A DNA stretch of 64,000 nt from Trebouxia sp. TZW2008. Lineage: Eukaryota > Chlorophyta > Trebouxiophyceae > Trebouxiales > Trebouxiaceae. Below the pieces are notes generated by a model that was not told the DNA's origin, ran no database searches, and saw only the letters and a list, made by a program, of their open reading frames with translations. Below, piece after piece: positions 39,485-48,800 of the stretch (position 1 is its first letter; each line of letters begins with the position of its first letter). The translations under genes were made by a program, and so were the position numbers. Location of the stretch: NCBI GenBank assembly GCA_002118135.1, contig BDIU01000192.1, positions 248,001 through 312,000 on the forward strand, read 5' to 3'.

Positions 39485-40108
39485 TTAGGGTGCTAGCATG
39501 CCAGTGGCAGGAGCCGGGTTGGCGGAGGCGCCGGCAAGCAGGGGTCCGTTGTTGGGAACTTGGGGTAATTTGTATATTCCGGCCGCCTGATCAAAGACCG
39601 GAGGCTGGTAGCGTGGGTCGGTGCCGATGCCCTGGTTGAAGAAGCCGACGCCGTACGGCCCGATGACAGGCATGTTGAAGCACAGGGAGTTAGGGTCGTT
39701 GCAAGCGGTGGGGTTGATCGGCAGCTTGATGTCCTCCCTGAGCAATGCGATGCCCTGGGGAGGTCTTTCTTGCTTGTAAACCGTCACGTACCCCTGGCCA
39801 AAGGTCGTGTTGTTGACAGATGCCTCGACGAGGTCCTTGGGCAGCAGTTGGCTGGCCATCTGCATCTGGGAGTCGACGGTCTCTGCAGCGTACAATGGCT
39901 GCATTGTCCTGGTGGAGATGCCCATGGCGGTGTCGGCCGGCGTGTTCCAGCCGGTGGCTCCTGCCATGGAGCTGGCCATGAGCTGCGCATCGCTCAGCGT
40001 CTGGTTGCTGAACGCTGGGTCCTGGCACAGGCTGGCAAAGACGTCGGGCTGAAGGGGGGCATTGAGATAGGGCGCGGAAGTGTTCTGGTAAGGTACGCAG
40101 GTGCTCAT
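39485..40108 (-). CDS. Intronless unknown protein, 207 aa, virus-like
   Basis: A single uninterrupted frame with an ATG at 40108 and TAA at 39485-39487. The protein begins MSTCVPYQNTSAPYLNAP. It is rich in Pro, Ala, Asn and Gln, has no signal peptide or membrane segment, and ends in a Pro/Ala tail. No motif is recognised. By eye it is more GC-rich than host introns and has no intron, unlike almost every neighbour. It is divergent from the two ORFs at 40194-40699 with only 85 bp between starts. A structural protein of a large algal DNA virus is a guess based on style and context, not on a match. Confidence 0.6.
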   Translation of the reverse strand: MSTCVPYQNTSAPYLNAPLQPDVFASLCQDPAFSNQTLSDAQLMASSMAGATGWNTPADTAMGISTRTMQPLYAAETVDSQMQMASQLLPKDLVEASVNNTTFGQGYVTVYKQERPPQGIALLREDIKLPINPTACNDPNSLCFNMPVIGPYGVGFFNQGIGTDPRYQPPVFDQAAGIYKLPQVPNNGPLLAGASANPAPATGMLAP

Positions 40109-40193
40109 GATCCGTGGAGTCTTCTAGTCATCCACACAAAAAAAGTTCGGCATCCGCGTTGGCGACGACGCTTTTTTGCATCTTTGTAACCAC
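40109..40193. promoter_or_regulatory. 85-bp divergent spacer between virus-like ORFs
   Basis: Contains an A-run (acaaaaaaag) near 40135 and a T-run (cttttttgcatc) near 40171, one beside each start. Compact divergent promoters of this size are usual in large DNA viruses and unusual for nuclear algal genes. The role is inferred. Confidence 0.35.
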
Positions 40194-40334
40194 ATGGAGA
40201 CTAGCACGTTGCCTGGCTGGGTACGGAGATCGCTCAAGAAGACACCTGCCACGGAACAGGCGCCTGCATCCAAGGAGCTGCAAGCCGTATACAACGTGAG
40301 CGTGCCGGAACCCCGCTGGGCGCAACCAAAATGA
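40194..40334 (+). CDS. Small ORF, 46 aa, overlapping the next start
   Basis: Starts at ATG 40194 (METSTLPGWVRRSL) and ends in TGA that shares the four bases ATGA with the start of the next ORF. It is basic in the first half, with WVRRSLKK. Not recognised. Credible mainly because of the tight overlap and the shared composition with the next frame. Confidence 0.4.
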   Translation: METSTLPGWVRRSLKKTPATEQAPASKELQAVYNVSVPEPRWAQPK

Positions 40335-40699
40335 TCGGGTTCTTCCTGGTGTTTGTCGCCACGGTGTTCGCCATCGGGCGGAAATGGTGGGCTCGGGTCC
40401 TCGACTTTGTGTACGGACGCCGCATAGTCAGCATAGGCCGAGTCAAAGACATTTACGACGGCAAGCGCATCATCACTTTTGTTCAGTACTTCATCGAAGG
40501 ATCTGAGTATTGGTACTGGGAAGAGGCGACACACGAACACCGTTGCTACGACGCCGAGCATGACTCAGCACGGGTTCTTCGCAAATGCATGATGCATGTG
40601 CACTGCGGTTGTGAATGCTGCAATTATAAAACAATTCGGCATTTGTGGCGTCATGTACAAGACAAATCTGTTCTCACAGGCCATAGTGACCACATGTGA
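40331..40699 (+). CDS. Small predicted membrane protein, 122 aa
   Basis: Begins MIGFFLVFVATVFAIGRKWW, a single N-terminal membrane segment followed by a basic stop-transfer stretch. The middle (IVSIGRVKDIYDGKRI, FVQYFIEGSEYWYWEE) looks like compact beta structure. The last about 45 residues (from about 40565) are rich in Cys and His, and the DNA there looks like ordinary local intergenic sequence, so the native end may have been lost at an insertion boundary. A 145-aa frame on the other strand (40124-40561) is rejected. Function unknown. Confidence 0.45.
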   Translation: MIGFFLVFVATVFAIGRKWWARVLDFVYGRRIVSIGRVKDIYDGKRIITFVQYFIEGSEYWYWEEATHEHRCYDAEHDSARVLRKCMMHVHCGCECCNYKTIRHLWRHVQDKSVLTGHSDHM

Positions 40700-41187
40700 T
40701 GTGGTCTGTCACTCAATCGTGGCTCAGCAGGTGAAAATTGTGCAGAGGCCTAAGAGATGATACGTGTGTTACATCATCATATTTTGGCTGACCAGATCAG
40801 GGCATTGCAAGAAAGCATAGCACAGCACAGCACAGCACAATCCCAGCCCAAGTGACTGATACAGCCTATACGCTGCTGACATAAAAACAACACATGGGAC
40901 TGTGCAAGGGTTTGGGAGCTGCTGAAAAACTTCTAGTGGTGGATCATAACTGCGCTAGTCACTCAGATCACTGCTGCCTATATGTACTGAAACACTTGAA
41001 AGCTGTGCTTTGCCAGACGCGTCATTGATCCTCATCTGTTCTACTGGAAGCATGCGTTCTGCTACTCATTCCACTTCAACTGACACATCTACAAAAACAA
41101 CTCAAGGCATGCGTTCTGCAACTTGCTCCATGTGACCTGCCATATGTTCTAGAACAACTCTCAAACGCGCTCACTCAAGGCATGAGT
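40700..41187. other. Intergenic with microsatellite and short direct repeats
   Basis: Contains cacagcacagcacagcac at 40816-40841, the reverse complement of the GCTGT pentamer, and a direct repeat pair with gcatgcgttctgc near 41051 and 41107. No gene is seen. Confidence 0.6.
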
Positions 41188-43366
41188 CTAGACCCCTGGG
41201 GCAGGTGTAGAAGTGGGATCAATGTGAGCTGTCATGGTTGCAATCAGCCCGTCAGCAAAGTATGAGTCATCTTGAGTAATGTCCAGCACCGCTGATGGGT
41301 CAGCAGCATACACATGGTCCTCTGAATTAGTCGTGCGTGTGGTTGTGTCCAAAAGATACGGCTGGATTGGTGCAATGTTTTGGCTGTAGAATGTGTCGTC
41401 AAAGAAGAACTGTGCTGTGTGCGCCACATGACTGTCATCAAACTGTTCTGACTCATCCAGGGTCAAATTGTATGGCACGTGCACCTGTAAACAGGTAACA
41501 GTAAAGCATCAGTCAGCATTGACCGCAGAAAACAAAGAGCAGACGTGGTCTCAAGGTGTTGAGCGCCTTTGTGAGAAACCCAAAAGTGCTGTGTACATAC
41601 TACTCTGCAGGGGTAATGACCTTGCTTGCAAGATTGCCAACCACCATTTGTAAACAACGAGACACTTGGCTGCTGGGCACAGTTTATTGCCAGCAAGAGC
41701 AAATCTTGACAGATTCTGATAGACAGTCTAATATGACTCATTACACACATGGCTGTAAAGCAAGTGTGTCAATCCATCAGACAACATCCACCATGAGCTG
41801 CAAGAATCGTCACAAATGGGCTGAGCGGTGTAAGGAAACTCACCCTCAAATGGATGTGAGGTGTCCTGCCAGCATACCAACCCGGCACAATGGTCTCAAA
41901 CTCTACAAGACCGTCCTCATCAGTCTGTTGGACTCCTCTCAGCCAGGTGAGGTCATCTGTTGTGGCAGAGGTCTGCCCGGCTGCTGCTGCAGCAGCTGGG
42001 ATGGAGTCTGATGATGAAGTTGAGCCAGAGCCTGTGTTGGTAGTTGGCATGGTGCCTGCCATTGAACCTGCAGACAGGACAAAGCATGAGCAGTGAAGCT
42101 GTTACAGACCTTTTTGGCATGCAGTGCCCGCGCTTATCTGTTTGTGACATAGCATGTGTGCAAGCAGCCATTGTTAAATGCAGCTAGAACAACACAATGC
42201 AGCAGCATGCCAGTTGCACAATGCCAAAGCCCTAATCCTCAATCTTGACCAAAATATGCACTCAAGCGCAATACAATGTATGAGCAGACCGCATGGCAGC
42301 GCACGGTAGTTGTTGGTGTTCCCAAAGCCTGACTAGCAAGCGTGTTTGATGAAACAATGAAGGCACTGAAACCAACCTGATGCACTGCTTGGCATGCCCT
42401 CTGCAGGGCCTCCTGTTGGACCCCCCATAGCACCCCCTGGGAAGTCTGGGGGGCCCCCTGTACCAGGTCCTGATGCAGAGCTTTCCAAGTAAGATCCTCC
42501 TGGCGCAAGTGCCATGCTGCCTTGAGGACCAAAGACCTGAGACCCACCGCCCTCTACATCACCTTCTCCTCCTGATACTGCAGCAGCACTCAGCATTGGT
42601 CACTAGTTTTATTGGTCACGACCTACAAATCCTCACTCAAGGCTCAAGCTGTGAGTCAAGAATGCATGCCTGCTGGCATGTATTGCAACAAAGTTGCCAA
42701 CATGACTCGTGCGTCATGAATGCAGTGTAAGCAAGCACAAGCAGACATCATGCATGTTAATGTTTCGTGTCAGAGCACAAGTAGCTCATTCATGGCAATT
42801 GGGTGTATGTCTGAGAGAACGCAAACGCTGCCTACGTGTGAAGCCGGAGTAGAAGCCGGTAGCGTTGCAGTGCCAGATGTCCACGAAAACGTCTGCCAAA
42901 GGCTCGCAGTCTGTGTTCGCTATCTTGATGCGCAGCAACAGCGGGATCCCGACTTGGTTCTCGGTGATGTTGCTGCGGAACATGATATCGTCCAGCCAGT
43001 AGGGACCTTGCTCCAGTTCAGTAGTCAATGTGCAAGCAGCCTCCGTGCCTGGGGCCGGCGCCTGCGCAGCACACAACATCGTCTCAATAAGCAAAGAAGA
43101 CGCGTCAGCAAGCATAGATGATAAGACATGTACGGAACGGTGACTGCGACCGCGTGCTCGACTGCATGGGGCATTAAGTATGATCAGGGTCACAAAGGAC
43201 CGCCAACACGCCATAGCTTTTGCAGCTCTGCAGATAGCGCGTGATCAATGCGAAGCGCGTGCATGCGGAACAGGTTGCTGGTCCTCACCGGTGCGTTCGA
43301 GACAGACTGCGCACTTGCGCAGACCAACAATGCGCAGCACAACGCGAGCGTCGCTAGCTTTGCCAT
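41188..43366 (-). CDS. Secreted intradiol ring-cleavage dioxygenase
   Basis: Intradiol dioxygenases use Fe(III) to open catechol-type rings between the hydroxyls. Five exons agree in phase: 43366-43289, 43061-42836, 42577-42377, 42067-41844, 41484-41188; 341 codons. Residues 1-20 are a clean signal peptide (MAKLATLALCCALLVCASA). The ligand set is complete: Tyr97 in DIWHCNATGFYSGFT, Tyr233 in PGWYAGR, His239 and His241 in PHIHLRV. Exons 3 and 4 add a roughly 100-residue linker of Gly, Pro, Ser and Ala between the two Tyr ligands, which is longer than usual. The C-terminal part keeps HVPYNLTL and AHTAQFFFDD. An extracellular role on phenolics is likely (inference). No exon echoes are visible in its introns. 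Confidence 0.9.
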
Positions 43367-44217
43367 GACTTGTCTGCCGTGTCAGGTAGATCTTGGGTCG
43401 CGTAGCGAAGCAAGGCTGTTTGCTTTGCTGGAGTGCGATGGGCAGCAAAATTAAAGGCAGGAACGCAAAATTATGTCTCGCAACTTGCCGAGCGTCGGCT
43501 GCAATGAACTTTGAGCGTTTGCACCACAGCGCATCTCTCACAGCTTCTGGGGGTGTTGAACCCCACGGGAAAGGTTCAATTAGTGATGGCCGCCTACTGA
43601 ACATTCGAAATTCAAGCCAAGAAACGATTGGCCGCCACAACGCGTTGCGTCGGCAATTTCACCTGATCCAACATTGGATAAACTTAGTCAGAATGAGTCA
43701 GAGCCCAAGTGCAACTTCGCGCGCCTGCCCTGCAACATGCACAGGTCTGTGCACAGGTCGTGAACGCAGCGAAGTCATCGTATGTTTGCGTGCCCTGTGC
43801 CCGTCCGCTCCTCTGGATGACAGCAGTCATTCAACTGCTGCAGCATTGATATCAGAATCTCTGCAGAGCTCCGAAGTGCGACAGCAGCTGATCTTTCTGA
43901 GCCACCAAAAACTATCGTTGTGGTACCTATGGGCCAGAGCAATCGTCGATTTTGACTAGAGTAGGGCATGTCGGCAGCCATGCAAATATGGGCCTGTGTT
44001 TCCTCAACTTTTAGCATGAGCTCAACCACACAGTTCACTATGCCAGTGTCAGGGCTTGCATTAGCCAGGGGGTCACTCAAAAGATTGTGCTTGCAAGACT
44101 TGCTGTTGCCTCTAAGACCAGCTGGCAGGGGCTTAATCTCTGTTTGGGCAGAAACAGCACATGTCATGTTGCTAGACCTGGTCCAAAGGACAAGGTAAAG
44201 CCTTGAATGGGAACTGC
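43367..44217. other. Unresolved region upstream of the dioxygenase
   Basis: The proximal part should hold the dioxygenase promoter. Two overlapping frames (43393-43959 plus; 44296-43775 minus) are long for chance, but neither has a recognisable domain, so no gene is called. Confidence 0.4.
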
Positions 44218-44984
44218 AGATAATGAAATCAATGCAAGCCTGCCAGTTTTGCTGTCCCCACCCTACAGCTTTGCAGAGTGTGTTGCAACTGTGCATTACA
44301 ATTTGCGCAGCTGCTCAGAAGCTGATAGAGCCAATGGCAAATACCACAGTGACCAATTTCTGCATATCCCAGGAACTATGACCGCCTCTGATGCTGATGC
44401 TCATACTGCTGCTGCTGCTGCTGTGGCAAGGTTTCAAGCCTATGTTTCCTTGCACTTGAGCATTCCATGCTGTAGCAAGTGCTTGGATGTTCTGTCATTG
44501 CAATGCGTGACCAGCGCTGCACTCTTTGCTCTATCATGCTTCTGCATCGTGCTTGCGGCGTAGGCGCAAGCACCTGATTAGCAGTCAACCCAGTCAACCT
44601 TTGTCACCATGCTACACATGCTTGACAAATGTCATACACTTCACAAAGAACTGTGACACTGGAGAAGCCATTCCTCGCCGCTACACTGGCAGTGCGTGTG
44701 GGCTGTCTGTAGCCAATCCACCAAAAGTCTGCTTCAAGTAAGAAAGGCAAAGCACCTCATATGTGACGTCTACAACACAGAGTTCACCAACAGAAAGTGC
44801 AGAGCACAATTCTGGCGAAGATGGACAGAGCGGATCAGGTCAACCTCAAAGCATACTGCCGTCTGCTGAACAATGCACGGAGCTCCTGTTTGCTGCTGCA
44901 TGCGTTGCACGCAAAGCGCTGGACAATCTTCGGTCCAACTCAGGATTGCTTGCAACCCAGAGTGCCAGGTCTGGACACATGTGA
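44218..44984 (+). CDS. Candidate gene, Cys-containing protein of unknown function
   Basis: Three exon-like pieces can be joined loosely: about 44218-44434 (contains YSFAECVATVHYNL and FLHIPGT), about 44600-44739 (TKNCDTGEAIPRRY, ANPPKVCF, followed by GTAAGA), and about 44770-44984 (acidic Ser/Gly stretch, then SEQ ending before TGA). Splice phases are only partly consistent and the start is not identified. Scattered cysteines and Ser/Gly linkers suggest an extracellular protein. No family is recognised, and it may be a relic. Confidence 0.25.
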
Positions 44985-45875
44985 AGCATGTAAAAGGTAG
45001 TGACTCGCACAGAACGTTAGGCATGCCAAGCTGTCACCCAAGCAGGATTGAAAAGAACAAAAAAGAAGAAAAGTCTACGTAATTAGGCATGTTTGAGAGG
45101 CCTTGGATAGACCGTGGCGTCCTTTCATTGCTCTTCAAGAGCAATCAAAAGCAGAAAGGCGCAGCTAATGGGAGTCAAGCACAGAAGCAGCGAATTGAAC
45201 TTTGGTCATGGCAAAGCGCAGCTGATTTTGGGGAGTGTGATGCCTGCCCAGCAGCGATTTGCAATTGTATGGATTTAGTCAATTGTAGTCAAACAGTATT
45301 ACAAATAGTCAATTGTATGGGTTATATAAACATGGGTTTAGTCAAAATTCTAGTCTTACCTATGCAATTCGACTACATCGGCCCGACACAATCACATGCA
45401 CAGAGGCCTCAGCTGGGAAATTTGCAGCAGTTTGGCCATCATGTCAATCCGTAGTCATTGCTGTTGCATGTCAAAAACTGCCATGCAAGCTAGATGATGA
45501 CGGGTTTGATGTTGCTGCAGCAGGCATCCACTTCTGTGCCAGGCAAGCATGCACAGCAATCATCATATGCATGGCATAGCTGCTCACACTGCTTCTTCAT
45601 GCCCATTGCAACGCCGACGTAACGCCAGCCCGTGCTTTGGTATGCTGTGGCACCAACTTTCGCGCAGCAACGACCCGTTCGTTGGTCGCGCAGGCACGTT
45701 ATCACGCATTGCTGTAGCGCTACCTTCTTGCTGCGCCAGCCAGCCATCTGCAGAAATCGCTTGGTTGTGCCATGCATACATGAACGCGGCGCTTACCGCC
45801 CGAGGCAGGCCCCGCGATACGTGTGGCTGGCAGCGGTGAGCGCTGACCGCTTTCCGAGCTGGGGGGGTTGTGTCG
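44985..45875. other. Intergenic, XPOT upstream region
   Basis: Contains small repeated motifs (gtcaattgta at 45277-45315) and several short frames with no recognisable content. The 150 bp before the XPOT start are GC-rich, which fits a promoter and 5' UTR. Confidence 0.5.
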
Positions 45876-48800
45876 ATGGCCGACGACTTTGAAAGGGCTG
45901 TTCTTGTCAGCTTTGATCAGACCGGCAGCGCCAATGCAGCTCTCAAGGTGCGCGCTGCTCGTACATCAAGCACGTCTCGTTGGCACATCTGCCGAAGTGC
46001 GTAAAGCAGATATTGCCTGTTGCAGGAGCAAGCAGTGGCGTATTGCAACGAAATTAAAGCTCAAGCGCAGTGTTGGCAACTGTGCTTGGAGAAATATTCT
46101 ACCACAAGCTATGTGGAAGTCAGATTTTGGTGCCTGCAAGCATTGCATGAGGTAGACTCAGTCTTTAAGCAAGCTTTGCTGTCATGCATGCTGTAATGCT
46201 ATAATTAACATGGCCTTGTTTTGTCATGCAGATCCTCACGACTAGATACGATCAGCTAGACAGCAATACATGCAATGTGGTAAGCCACTGGATCCTGCTC
46301 ACACTTACATGCATTCATAGGTCTTGCATGCTGCTGGTCTGTAAACATCAACACAATGCCATAGTTGCAGACAAGCATAATGCAAGGTTGGGGCAAAGCC
46401 CAAATTGCAAGGCTATATATCCGCATTGACACCTTGATGAAGCACTTTGCTCACATGCATGCAAGCATTGCTGTTCTGGGTAAAGAACACGAGCACAAAT
46501 ACCATATTTGCATGCGTGTGTGCAACTCAAGCAAGCATTACTGCCCTCAGTCACAAACACAAGTACAGACATTATTTGTGCTCGTTTCCATGTAGATGAA
46601 GCAAGCATTGCTGTCCTAGGTGACTAGCAGGATTTCAAACACAATGTTTGCATGCATGTATGCAGTTGAAGCAGGCATTACTGTCCTGGGTAAGGAACAC
46701 AAACACAGAGCATCAGATGGCTCCCTTCATCCGGAACAAAGCTGCACAAGTGGTGGTGGCTATGCTTCAGGTACAGCAAATTCATGCATGCATGCTTGAA
46801 TCTCGCTGATTCTATTTCTGTTCTAAGCTGAGAACCATGCATTAGTCAGCAACTACTGACTGCATCCCAGTCGCTAGGCATGTAATCTTATGGCCCAACG
46901 CCTGTCTAGCAGACAAGCTGTATGCTAACCCCCTTTTGCATGCATGACTACACCCATGCAATGTAAGCATGTATGATATTGCATAGCGCACCATAGGAAC
47001 GCATACTTGTGCCGGCAAAGGCACGTTTGTGGCTGCATTGTTGAGTAAGCAAGAGATCCTGCCAGGCACCTTTCATGTCGCAAGGTACAGGGCTAAGTCG
47101 CATCTGTCAATGTCTTTGTGACCATGCTTGAATGGCAGCGGCATTATTCAAACTGCCTGCTGACAAAAAGGCTTGGCCTGGAAAGTCACATCTCACTCAG
47201 CACCTCTCTTTTTAGCTCCAAACCTCTGGACCGGGCTTACGCGCCAAGGATCCTTTGCAGGTTTTGTGTCCGCGTCTGCTGACTACGCGTGAGTGGCTGA
47301 CTCAATCTGCAGACAGCACAAGCCAGTACACAGTATCTGTCCTGTTCTAATAGAGTCACACTCGAGTTTGAGAGAGAGTATCCTGGATGGGGTCAGACAT
47401 CATCCGTTGCATTAAAACTGGAAAATTCAGAAGTTAAATGCATTCTGTTTGCCTCGGAAGGAGCGCCCTGTGTTTTGCAGAAAGAGTATCCTGAGAAGTG
47501 GCCCACCTTCTGGAAGGATTTGCTGGGGATGCTTTCAGAGGGTGCAGAAGTTGTTAACGCGTTGTGTCACACTTGAGCCTGTTTGCTTTAGAAACAGCGT
47601 CCTGTTTGCTTCAGCATAAGCGCCATGTTTGTTGCAGAATGAGTATCCTGAGAAGTGGCCAAGCTTCTGGAAAGACTTGCTAGGGATGCTGTCAGAGGGT
47701 CCAGGAGTTGTTGACATGTTCTGTCGGATCCTTACTACCATTGACGACGATGTTATCAGCCTAGACATCTCAAGGTAAACTCATATGTCTCCTGCTTGGG
47801 TAGATGCTGTGTGACCATTATAGCTGTTGCTTCCTTCATAGTCATCACAATTGTTGGTGTTGCTTTGATGCATGCTGCAGAGGGCCCAAGGTCATGTGAC
47901 AAGAATATCATTAGCCTTGACATTGCAAGGTCAAAGGGTGGCATCCTGCCTTGGTGATTGGCTGTGTGGCCACTGTAGCTGTTGCTGTTTTGGCTCATGC
48001 CAAGTCATAATGATGGTTTTGATACATCCTGTCAGAGGGTCCAGGGGTTATTGGCATGCTTTGCCGCACTCTAGCTGCTTTTGATGACAATGTCATCAGC
48101 CTGGACATGTCAAGGTGCAGTGAATTATCCTTATAATGGCTGCCGTGGCCACCAAGGGGATCGTTGTTCAATGAAGTTGTCCTTGCTCAGAGGCACCACT
48201 GCAGTCAGGTTGTAGTTGTTTATTCTCAGTTGCAGTGTCATTACGCCAGATGTCCTTACAGCCAGTGACCCTGTACTGTGAAGTTCTGAAAGTTCATGCC
48301 TCTCCTGCTTGATGAGTGTTGTGGGTCCGCTGTGGTTGTTGCTTTGTTATCGTCTCCAGTCTTCGCTTGTTTGTCATTACGTTGCTGCCCACTGCTGCCA
48401 ATTGTATAATCAGCCCAAAACATTGTTACTTTGAATGTGTTTGTAGATTGTGTTTCTACTTGAAGTGGTGCTATAAGTGCAGTGGCACTTGTGATACGAG
48501 GTTTTATCTTCTGGCCATCTGTTGCCGATGACCCCTTCACCTCTGTGTCTGCCGTTGCAATCAAGCTTGAACAAAATTACAATATTTTCAGGATGCAAGA
48601 TGGCGTGAAGCGCAGCATGCACTCAAAACATTCCACGCGGGAGACCTGCCTCACTGACTTGGCAGAAGCTTGGGCCTACCTTGGCAGAGTGTACAAGGCT
48701 GCAAACCCTGAGTTGGCTGCAGTGGTGCTCAACTGTTGACCTTTGATCCTTTGTCACAAACAAGCATGAACCCTCACAATTCCTGCAGGACACAGGAAGG

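Noticed and set aside
39446..39490. Interstitial telomere
   Set aside because: Only two TTTTAGGG units, not in tandem, so it is kept as a minor observation rather than a telomeric feature.
40124..40561. 145-codon frame on the minus strand in the virus-like cluster
   Set aside because: It overlaps both plus-strand ORFs, lacks recognisable content, and the plus-strand pair has the tight ATGA overlap and a clear membrane segment.
43775..44296. 173-codon minus-strand frame
   Set aside because: No recognisable motif, no splice support, overlaps another long frame on the plus strand.
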